Of a DNA stretch of 64,000 nucleotides, positions 28,486 to 35,511 are shown one piece after another (positions within the stretch are counted from its first letter, which is position 1; each line of letters opens with the position of its first letter). Made by a program: the position numbers and the translations under genes. The stretch covers positions 1 through 64,000 of the forward strand of contig JAGTRS010000002.1 in assembly GCA_018262195.1 (NCBI GenBank), given 5' to 3'. The stretch is from Pseudomonadota bacterium (lineage in GTDB: Bacteria > Pseudomonadota > Gammaproteobacteria > Burkholderiales > Rhodocyclaceae). Below the pieces are notes generated by a model. The model did not search any database. It worked only from the letters and a program-made list of their open reading frames with translations, and was not told the origin of the DNA.

Positions 28486-29555
28486 TTCCCGATCTCCTGC
28501 CGAATTTCGCTCATTTCGCGCTTGCGCTCCGGTGATGGCCACAGGCCGGCCGGCTTGAAGCGCATGACCAGCACCAGCGCCAGACCGAAGACCAGCATGC
28601 GCAGGCTCTCCGGATCGACCAGCATCTTGCCGAACAGCGCCATCTGCGCCGGACCAACACCGTAGCGCAGCACCTCGGGAAGGATGGACAGCAAGACGGC
28701 ACCGAGAATGACGCCGGGAATATGCCCCATACCGCCCAGCACGACCATGGCCAGGATCATGATCGACTCGATCAGCGAAAAGCTTTCCGGCGAGACGAAA
28801 CCCTGCATGGCGGCGAAGATGCCGCCGGCCACGCCACCGAAGCTGGCGCCCATCGCGAAGGCCAGCAGCTTGACGTTGCGGGTGTTGATGCCGACGGCCT
28901 TGGCGGCAATTTCATCCTCGCGGATCGCCTGCCAGGCGCGGCCAATGCGCGAATGCTGCAGACGCAGGTTGATGATGATGACCAGAATCGCCAGCGCAAC
29001 GAGTAGGTAGTAATACTTCTGCGGCCCGCTCAGGGCAAAGCCGAAAATCTGCGTCGTCCCGGAGAATTTGAAATTGCCAAAGGCCACCGGGTCGATCAGC
29101 GTGATGCCTTGCGGCCCGTTGGTGATATTGACCGGTGCATTCAGGTTGTTCATGAAGATACGGACAATCTCGCCGAAACCAAGCGTGACGATAGCCAGAT
29201 AGTCGCCGCGCAGCTTCAGGGTCGGCGATCCGAGCACTACCCCGGCAAAGCAGGCCAGCCCGGCGCCGATCGGCAGGATCGCCCAGATTGGCAGGTGCAA
29301 ACCGAAGTGAGGACTGGCCAGCAAGGCCCAGGTGTAAGCGCCAACAGCATAGAAGGCGATGTAGCCGAGATCGAGCAGGCCGGCAAAGCCGACGACGATG
29401 TTCAGGCCGAGCGCCAGAAAGACGTAGAGAATCGCAAAATCAAGAATGCGAACCCAGGCTTGGCCACCCATCGCAGCAACGAAAGGCAGGGCGATCAAGG
29501 CAGCGGCAATCAGCGCAATGCCAAGACCGGAGCGAGGATTAAGCCACTTGCTCAT
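28482..29555 (-). CDS. livM: Branched-chain amino-acid ABC importer permease (first copy)
   Basis: 357 residues, about ten hydrophobic segments. LivM features: GLNIVVGFAGLLDLGYIAFYAVGAY near 50-75 and the cytoplasmic EAA-like loop SRIGRAWQAIREDEIAAKAVGIN. Forms the inner-membrane channel with LivH. ATGA overlaps on both sides (livH and livG). Confidence 0.95.
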   Translation of the reverse strand: MSKWLNPRSGLGIALIAAALIALPFVAAMGGQAWVRILDFAILYVFLALGLNIVVGFAGLLDLGYIAFYAVGAYTWALLASPHFGLHLPIWAILPIGAGLACFAGVVLGSPTLKLRGDYLAIVTLGFGEIVRIFMNNLNAPVNITNGPQGITLIDPVAFGNFKFSGTTQIFGFALSGPQKYYYLLVALAILVIIINLRLQHSRIGRAWQAIREDEIAAKAVGINTRNVKLLAFAMGASFGGVAGGIFAAMQGFVSPESFSLIESIMILAMVVLGGMGHIPGVILGAVLLSILPEVLRYGVGPAQMALFGKMLVDPESLRMLVFGLALVLVMRFKPAGLWPSPERKREMSEIRQEIGK

Positions 29556-30475
29556 GCCCGGTCTCCCGTCTTCTCGCCAAACAACCCCGAGGGCTTGAAC
29601 ATCAGCACGACGATCAGCACGACGAAGGCGAAGATGTCCTGATAGTGGCTACCGAGGAAACCGCCGGTCAGATCGCCGATATAGCCGGCACCAAGCGCCT
29701 CGATGATCCCGAGCAGGATGCCACCCAGCATCGCACCAGCCAGATTGCCGATGCCGCCCAGCACGGCTGCCGTAAAGGCTTTCAGGCCAAGCATGAAGCC
29801 CATCTGGTAATGCGCAATCTCGTAGTAGGTGCCGACCATGACGCCGGCCACGGCACCGAGCGCCGAGCCGATGACGAAGGCGGCAGCGATGACGCGGTTG
29901 ATATTGACGCCCATCAGGCTGGCCACGGCCGGGTTCTGGGCCGTGGCGCGCATGGCCATGCCCAGCTTGGTGCGATAGACCAGCAAAAGCAGACCGCCCA
30001 TGGTGATGGCCGAGACCGCCACGATGATGACCTGGATCGCCGTAAAGTGCGCCCCGGCCAGTTCGAAATTAACCTTCGGCAAAAGTGACGGGAAGGTCAG
30101 GTAATTCCGCCCCCAGATCATCATCGCCAGATTCTGCAGGACGATGGACATGCCAATCGCCGTGATCAACGGCGTCAGGCGCGGCGCATTGCGCAACGGC
30201 CGGTAGGCCACGCGCTCCAGGCTCCAGCCCAGCGCCATGCAGACCAGCACCGAAACGCTGACGCCGGCCAGCCCGGCCAGCGCAATCGGCATGCCGGCCT
30301 TGATCAGCGACCCCGCCACCGTAATTGTGACCAGCGTCCCGATCATCACCACTTCGCCATGGGCAAAATTGATCAGCCCCATGATCCCGTAGACCATCGT
30401 GTACCCCAAGGCAACCAGTGCGTAGATGCTGCCCTGCACAAGGCCGTTGATGATCTGCTGGAGGAAAATATCCAT
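29552..30475 (-). CDS. livH: Branched-chain amino-acid ABC importer permease (first copy)
   Basis: 307 residues, about eight hydrophobic segments. N-terminal QQIINGLVQGSIYALVALGYTMVYGIMGLINFAHG is the LivH signature; the coupling loop is TKLGMAMRATAQNPAVASLMG. It starts 72 nt after the binding-protein stop, with a stable stem-loop in the gap. Confidence 0.95.
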   Translation of the reverse strand: MDIFLQQIINGLVQGSIYALVALGYTMVYGIMGLINFAHGEVVMIGTLVTITVAGSLIKAGMPIALAGLAGVSVSVLVCMALGWSLERVAYRPLRNAPRLTPLITAIGMSIVLQNLAMMIWGRNYLTFPSLLPKVNFELAGAHFTAIQVIIVAVSAITMGGLLLLVYRTKLGMAMRATAQNPAVASLMGVNINRVIAAAFVIGSALGAVAGVMVGTYYEIAHYQMGFMLGLKAFTAAVLGGIGNLAGAMLGGILLGIIEALGAGYIGDLTGGFLGSHYQDIFAFVVLIVVLMFKPSGLFGEKTGDRA

Positions 30476-30500
30476 TTAGTCTTTTTCTTTTCTGGCATAA

Positions 30501-30528
30501 GGAAACGGCACCTTGCGGTGCCGTTTCC
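30501..30528 (-). other. Intercistronic stem-loop between the binding-protein gene and livH
   Basis: A 12-bp perfect stem, GGAAACGGCACC with GGTGCCGTTTCC, loop of 4 nt, between the binding-protein stop and livH. There is no T-tract directly after it on the minus strand, so it looks like an mRNA-stabilising or partial-termination hairpin. It would allow more binding protein than permease, as in other periplasmic-binding operons. Confidence 0.6.
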
Positions 30529-30546
30529 ATTCAGCGGATCAACTGC

Positions 30547-31950
30547 TTACTTCTTCTCGACTGCTGCCTTGGTGGCATCTGCAGCGCTCTTGACCGCTTC
30601 GGCGCCTGCCTTCACGGCGTCCTTGCCTGCTTCGGCGGCAGCCTTGGCCGCTTCCTTGGCCTCGCCTACCGCTTCCTTGCCGACGGCAGTTGCTGCACCG
30701 GCCACGGCCTTGGCGGCATCCTTCACTTCGGCGACGGCTTCCTTGACCTCGGACTTGGCGATATCGACCGGGCTGCCACCCAAAGTCTCGACATACTCAA
30801 GCTTGCCGCCCTTGTACTGGTAAATGGAAATCGCGCCGCCCTTCAGGTCGCCCACTTGATCGAATTCGATCAAGGCGGTGACGCCGTCGTACTTGGTCTG
30901 GCCAACCGCCGGCAGGAACTTGGCCGGATCGACAGAGTCGGCACGCTTCATCGAGTCAGCCATGACCATCACCGCATCATAGACATACGGTGCGTAAAGC
31001 TGGATCTCGGCATTGAATTTCTTGGTGAACTTTTCCTTGAACTCCGGCCCCTTGGCCAGCTTCTCCAGCGGCATGCCCGGCAGCGAACAGAAATTACCCT
31101 CTGTCGCCTCGCCGCCCAGCTTCATGAACTCCGGCGTACAGACGCCATCACCGCCGAGGAACTTGGCCTTGATGCCCAGTTCCTTCATCTGCTTGGCCAT
31201 CGGACCGCCTTGGGCATCCATGCCGCCGAAGAAGACCAGTTCAGCCTTGGTCGACTTGATCTTGGTCAGGATGGCCTTGAAATCGGTAGCCTTGTCATTG
31301 GTGTATTCAGTAGCGACGACCTTCAGGCCGGACGCTTCGGCGGCCTTCTTGAACTCGTCGGCCAGGCCCTGGCCATAGGCGGTGCGGTCATCGACGATAG
31401 CCACGGTCTTGACGCCCTGCTTGACGGCAAACTCACCGAGAACCTTGCCCTGCTGCACGTCATTGGCCATCACGCGGAAAGCCGTGGCGAACCCCTGCTG
31501 TGTGTATTTCGGATTGGTGGCCGAACCGGAGATCTGCGGGATACCGGCGTCGGAATAGAGCTTGGAGGCAGGGATGGTGGTACCGGAATTCAGGTGACCG
31601 ATCACCCCATTGACCTTGGCATCAACCAGTTTCTGGGCAACGATGGCACCCTGTTTCGGATCGGCTGCATCATCTTCAGCCAACAATTGGAACTTGACCT
31701 TGGCGCCGCCGATTTCCAGTCCCTTGGCATTCAGTTCCTCGATGGCCAGCACGGCGCCGTTTTCATTATCCTTGCCCAGATGGGCCTGCGGACCGGTCAT
31801 CGGTGCCACATGGCCAAGTTTGACCACGATTTCCGGCTTGGCAGCCGGGGCAGCGGGTGCTGCAGCCTTTGGCTCTTCCTTCTGGCCGCAAGCGGACAGG
31901 GCAAAGGCGGCAGCAACGGAGAGGGCAACTACGGAAAGCTTCGCGCGCAT
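30547..31950 (-). CDS. Branched-chain amino-acid binding lipoprotein with AK/AE-rich tail
   Basis: 467 residues against about 370-390 for LivK/LivJ. Lipobox LSAC with Cys21. Type I periplasmic-binding fold: VVKLGHVAPMTGPQAHLGKDNENGA, then IGHLNSGTTIPAS, VAIVDDRTAYGQGLADEFKKA, APYVYDAVMVMADSM. The extra C-terminal 76 residues (392-467) are almost only Ala, Lys, Glu, Val, Asp and Gly with an 11-residue-like AKEAAKAA rhythm, predicted as one long charged helix similar to LEA or phasin segments. The open frame extends upstream, but the lipoprotein signal sets the start. First gene of the liv operon, divergent from the PilZ gene. Confidence 0.9.
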   Translation of the reverse strand: MRAKLSVVALSVAAAFALSACGQKEEPKAAAPAAPAAKPEIVVKLGHVAPMTGPQAHLGKDNENGAVLAIEELNAKGLEIGGAKVKFQLLAEDDAADPKQGAIVAQKLVDAKVNGVIGHLNSGTTIPASKLYSDAGIPQISGSATNPKYTQQGFATAFRVMANDVQQGKVLGEFAVKQGVKTVAIVDDRTAYGQGLADEFKKAAEASGLKVVATEYTNDKATDFKAILTKIKSTKAELVFFGGMDAQGGPMAKQMKELGIKAKFLGGDGVCTPEFMKLGGEATEGNFCSLPGMPLEKLAKGPEFKEKFTKKFNAEIQLYAPYVYDAVMVMADSMKRADSVDPAKFLPAVGQTKYDGVTALIEFDQVGDLKGGAISIYQYKGGKLEYVETLGGSPVDIAKSEVKEAVAEVKDAAKAVAGAATAVGKEAVGEAKEAAKAAAEAGKDAVKAGAEAVKSAADATKAAVEKK

Positions 31951-31975
31951 CGATATTTCTCCTGATCTCTGGGGG

Positions 31976-32005
31976 TAAAAAGGCCTCCGCTGATTGTCCG
32001 GAGGC
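31976..32005 (-). promoter_or_regulatory. Terminator-like hairpin in the liv leader
   Basis: On the minus strand GCCTCCG (32005-31999) pairs with CGGAGGC (31989-31983) and is followed at once by CTTTTT (31982-31977), then the ribosome-binding region of the binding-protein gene. With no gene upstream on this strand, it could be a transcription attenuator of the liv operon. A competing reading is given in the promoter entry just upstream. Confidence 0.5.
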
Positions 32006-32021
32006 GTCGAATACATGTCAA
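31993..32021 (-). promoter_or_regulatory. Candidate sigma-70 promoter of the first liv operon
   Basis: A perfect TTGACA (32021-32016) is followed after exactly 17 nt by GACAAT (31998-31993; four of six matches). If used, the -10 lies in the loop of the hairpin at 31976-32005, and only its 3' half and the T-tract would be transcribed. A weaker upstream alternative is TTGACT at 32052-32047, which would place the whole hairpin in the leader. Confidence 0.4.
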
Positions 32022-32070
32022 TAATAAGGTGCTATGATCAAATCGTAGTCAATTTCGATAGGTCGCCTTG

Positions 32071-33378
32071 ATGCCAGTCATTGCCAAGTTACGGTTCCTG
32101 GTTAACCAGACGGCTCGCAAGCTGTTCTCGATGCTGCCGCAAAAAAGACGGCACGATGTCTATCGCTCGCTTGTGGACTGCAACCCGGACCCTAACAAGC
32201 GCCTGGTTCTGAAGATTGCCGAAAGCAAGGAAGAACTGGAAGCCTGCTTCAAGTTGTTGCATGACGCCTATGTCAGCAGCGGCTTCATGACCCCCGACCC
32301 ATCGGGCATGCGCGTCACGATCTACCATGCGCTACCAACGACAACGACCCTGTGTGCCAAGTACGACGACCAGGTGGTCGGCACCCTGTCGCTGATCCGC
32401 GAGAGCGCCATCGGTTTCCCGCTGCAGCGTATTTTCGACCTGACGGGTGTCCGCGAAAAGGAAGGCCAGATTGCTGAGGTTTCGGCGCTCGCCGTGCATC
32501 CGCGCTTCCGGCGAACTGGCGGTACCATCCTCTTCCCGCTGATGAAGTTCATGTACGAGTACTGCACGACCTTCTTCGACACCCGTCATCTGGTCATCGC
32601 CGTCAATCCACGCCACATCGAGATGTACGAGTCGCTGCTCTTCTTCAAACGGTTGACCGCCAACGTCGTCGAGAACTACGACTTCGTCAATGGCGCTCCG
32701 GCCGTCGGCGCAACGCTCGATCTCAAGCACGCCCCGGAAATCCTTCGCAAGGCCTATGCCGGCAAGGCGCCCAACCGCAATCTTTACCACTACTTCCTCG
32801 AAACGAAACTGGCCAACATCCAGATTCCGCACCGCCGTTTCTTCACGACCAACGACCCGGTGCTGACGCCCGAATTGATCGACTATTTCTTCAACAAGAA
32901 AACCTCGGTCTTTGCCGACCTGAGTGACCGCAAGAAAGCCTTGCTGCATCTGATCTACGACCTGCCGGAATATCGCAAGATACTCCCCGCCATTCCGGAC
33001 AAGGGCGAAGGGGTGGTGCAGCAGATTCGCCAGCACCGTCGTTTCTCGGTCAAGTGCCCGGCCAAGCTCGCCAATACCAGCGCTGCTTTCGACAAGAGCA
33101 TTCCGGTCGAGGTCAATGAAGTTTCGCGCTACGGCTTCCGGGCCAGGGTCGCCCAACAAATTCCGGCCGACGTCTGGCTCAACGCCACCGTCCAGCTCGG
33201 TCTCAACGAAGTGTCGCGACTGACGGTTCAGGTGGTTCAGGAAACCGATGTCGACGACCAGCACTACTGCGGTTTCCGCATCGGCGAACCGGACCTGGTC
33301 TGGCGAAAATTCGTCACGGCGCTCTATGAAGGGCATACTCACACGGATCTCGACCAAGCCACCAAATTCCTTCCGTGA
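32071..33378 (+). CDS. FeeM-like acyltransferase fused to a PilZ domain
   Basis: 435 residues. Residues about 45-230 look like a GNAT fold of the N-acyl amino acid synthase (FeeM) type: KIAESKEELEACFKLLHDAYV, then EVSALAVHPRFRRTGG and HLVIAVNPRHIEMYESLLFF. A linker (about 230-318) leads to a PilZ domain at 320-420, with the c-di-GMP-binding RxxxR (RQHRR, about 320-324) and a second motif EVSRYG, a variant of [D/N]xSxxG. So an acyl transfer activity may be under c-di-GMP control. ATG chosen over the adjacent TTG (32068). Its stop overlaps the next gene's GTG (GTGA). Confidence 0.78.
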   Translation: MPVIAKLRFLVNQTARKLFSMLPQKRRHDVYRSLVDCNPDPNKRLVLKIAESKEELEACFKLLHDAYVSSGFMTPDPSGMRVTIYHALPTTTTLCAKYDDQVVGTLSLIRESAIGFPLQRIFDLTGVREKEGQIAEVSALAVHPRFRRTGGTILFPLMKFMYEYCTTFFDTRHLVIAVNPRHIEMYESLLFFKRLTANVVENYDFVNGAPAVGATLDLKHAPEILRKAYAGKAPNRNLYHYFLETKLANIQIPHRRFFTTNDPVLTPELIDYFFNKKTSVFADLSDRKKALLHLIYDLPEYRKILPAIPDKGEGVVQQIRQHRRFSVKCPAKLANTSAAFDKSIPVEVNEVSRYGFRARVAQQIPADVWLNATVQLGLNEVSRLTVQVVQETDVDDQHYCGFRIGEPDLVWRKFVTALYEGHTHTDLDQATKFLP

Positions 33379-34757
33379 CCAGAAAACCCCTCCCCGCAGC
33401 ACTGCAGCAAGCTCTCCAGCAACAATTCCAGCAACGTTTCTCCCAAGGCGAATCGACCCGCCTGCAGCATGGCCGCGACGAATCCGTTCACGCGCCGGAA
33501 CTGCCTGATGGCGTCGTGCTGACCGAAAGCACCGACGAAGTGGCGCTAGTCGTCCGCCTCTGTGCCGAACATGGCGTACCGGTGATTCCGTATGGCGTCG
33601 GCAGTTCGGTCGAAGGCCATGTACTGGCGACCAGCGGTGGCATTTCGCTCGACCTCTCCGGCATGAACCAGGTGATCGCGATCCATGCCGAGGATGGCGA
33701 CGCAACCGTGCAAGCCGGCGTCACCCGCAAGCAGTTGAACGATGCGCTGAAGGGCACCGGTCTTTTCTTCCCGATCGACCCCGGCGCCGACGCAACGATC
33801 GGCGGCATGGCCGCCACCCGCGCCTCCGGCACCAATGCCGTGCGTTACGGCACCATGCGCGACAACGTACTGGCCACCACCACCGTGCTGGCCGATGGCC
33901 GCGTGATGAAAACCGGCGGCCGCGCCCGCAAGTCCTCAGCGGGCTATGACCTGACGCGTCTACTGGTTGGCTCCGAAGGCACGCTGGGTATCATGACCGA
34001 GCTAACGGTCAAGCTCTACCCAATCCCCGAAGCCATTTCGGCTGCCGTCTGCACCTTCCCAAGCATCGAGGCAGCCGTGCAGACCGTCATCCAGACCATC
34101 CAGCTCGGCATACCGGTGGCCCGTATCGAACTGCTCGATACCCTGTCTCTCAAGGCGATCAACCTGTTCAGCAAGACCACGCTGGCCGAGGCTCCGACCC
34201 TGTTCTTCGAATTCCACGGCAGCCCGTCCTCCGCCACCGAACAGGCCGAAACCGTGCAGGCCATTGCAGACGAACTGGGCGGCACCAATTTCGAATGGGC
34301 CGCCCGGCCGGAAGACCGCAGCCGCCTGTGGCAAGCCCGTCACGACGCCTATTTCGCCTGCCTGCAACTGAAACCGGGCTGCCGCTGCTTCCCGACCGAC
34401 GTCTGCGTACCAATTTCGCGACTGGCCGAATGCATTGCCGCAACCTACGAAGATATCGCGCAGGTCAGCATCCCGATTGCGCTGTTCGGCCATGTCGGTG
34501 ACGGCAACTTCCACCTCGTCGTGCTGGTCGATACCGACAACACCAAGGAAATGGAAGAGGCGGCCTGGATCAGTCGTCGCGTTGTCGAACGGGCCATTGC
34601 GATGGAAGGCACCTGTACTGGGGAACATGGGATTGGGCTGGGGAAGAAAAAGTATCTCGTTGCCGAGCACGGAGAGGTGGCGGTGGAGGTGATGCGAGCG
34701 TTGAAGGTGGCGCTTGATCCGCGGAATTTGTTGAATCCGGGGAAGGTATTGCCCTAA
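33375..34757 (+). CDS. FAD-linked oxidase, D-lactate dehydrogenase (GlcD) type
   Basis: 460 residues. PCMH-type FAD domain (VPVIPYGVGSSVEGHVLATSGG, DPGADATIGGMAATRASGTNAVRYG, LVGSEGTLGIMTELTVKLYP) and the C-terminal cap with CTGEHGIGLGKKKYL. The family oxidises D-lactate, glycolate or other D-2-hydroxy acids and passes electrons to cytochrome or quinone. GTG start coupled to the preceding PilZ gene by a 4-nt overlap. The last 150 nt of codons use more G-rich triplets than the rest. Confidence 0.88.
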   Translation: MTRKPLPAALQQALQQQFQQRFSQGESTRLQHGRDESVHAPELPDGVVLTESTDEVALVVRLCAEHGVPVIPYGVGSSVEGHVLATSGGISLDLSGMNQVIAIHAEDGDATVQAGVTRKQLNDALKGTGLFFPIDPGADATIGGMAATRASGTNAVRYGTMRDNVLATTTVLADGRVMKTGGRARKSSAGYDLTRLLVGSEGTLGIMTELTVKLYPIPEAISAAVCTFPSIEAAVQTVIQTIQLGIPVARIELLDTLSLKAINLFSKTTLAEAPTLFFEFHGSPSSATEQAETVQAIADELGGTNFEWAARPEDRSRLWQARHDAYFACLQLKPGCRCFPTDVCVPISRLAECIAATYEDIAQVSIPIALFGHVGDGNFHLVVLVDTDNTKEMEEAAWISRRVVERAIAMEGTCTGEHGIGLGKKKYLVAEHGEVAVEVMRALKVALDPRNLLNPGKVLP

Positions 34758-34817
34758 GGGGTTTGCTGGGCGGTTATTACGTTGTTTAACCGCTGTTTTC
34801 CGCCTTGAGGGCGGGCG

Positions 34818-34847
34818 TACTTTCTTTTGCTTCGCCAAAAGAAAGTA
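34818..34847. repeat. Left border palindrome of the repeat island
   Basis: An 11-bp perfect stem (TACTTTCTTTT/AAAAGAAAGTA) with loop GCTTCGCC. The same sequence, inverted and with one bulge, borders the island on the right. Confidence 0.85.
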
Positions 34848-35263
34848 TCCAAAGAAAAGGCGACCCCGAGGTTGGCGCCGGGCAAGCCCGGTTCCTTGCG
34901 CTACTCGGCAGGCCGGGCGGCTTGCCAGAACTCGCCTTCGGCTCAGACAAGGCAAGCCGAAATCCCCCGGCCCGCCTGCGTTGCTCTGCGCCGCCCAAGG
35001 GGGCCAAAAGGCGTCGCGAAACCAACCGACAGCCTGACTTTTGACTTCCACGCCACCCCGAAAAAAAGCCAAAGAACACATTCCACACGTTCAGCGTGGA
35101 CGCCTCACCGGGCCCCTTGGAAGGTGCCGAGCAACGCAGGGACTGGCGGAAAAAGGGCGAGGACTGTCTGAGGGCGAAGCCCGAGTTCCGCAGCCCCCGC
35201 CAGCCCCGAGTAGCACAGGGAACCGGCGCAGCCGGCACCGACCCAGGGTCGCTTTTTCTTTGC

Positions 35264-35296
35264 TTACTTTTCTTTTGGCGAAGCAAAAGAAAGTAA
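35264..35296. repeat. Right border palindrome of the repeat island
   Basis: TTACTTTTCTTTTG pairs with CAAAAGAAAGTAA with a single bulged T; the loop is the reverse complement of the left border loop. It is the inverted copy of the element at 34818-34847. Confidence 0.85.
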
Positions 35297-35511
35297 GGCG
35301 CGCCTCAAGCGCGAAAACCAAGAGTTAAACAAAGACAACCACCCAACAAGCAAGACCAAAGACAGCCAAACCAAACACTCGGGGAAATCCCCCATTCCCC
35401 AGAACCATCCCCTCCCCCAATACTCAAACCTCCAACCCCCTCCCGTCACCACCCCCGACGGCAGGGCGATACACCACACGGCCCACAAGGCCAAAACAAT
35501 GGAGACAATTC

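Larger units (their letters stand above)
34758..35511. repeat. Non-coding repeat island with two inverted hairpin-bordered units
   Basis: No believable gene. Two related units of about 200 nt face each other: unit A at about 34818-35018 (read on +) and unit B at about 35098-35296 (read on -). Each opens with an imperfect palindrome: TACTTTCTTTT at 34818-34828 with AAAAGAAAGTA at 34837-34847, and its counterpart at 35264-35296. Shared inner landmarks are CAAAGAAAA, GCGACCC, GGTTCC, CTACTCGG, CTGCGTTGCTC and CCAAGGGG. From about 35315 to 35495 the top strand becomes strongly C/A-rich. Many overlapping open frames exist on both strands but repeat each other and lack gene-like context. Confidence 0.8.

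Noticed and set aside
32332..33705. A 457-codon minus-strand frame across the FeeM-PilZ and GlcD genes
   Set aside because: Shadow of two clear plus-strand genes joined by a GTGA overlap.
34786..35328. Several short frames in the repeat island on both strands
   Set aside because: They recur because the same repeat is present twice inverted; translations share one low-complexity motif and have no ribosome-binding sites or neighbours that fit.
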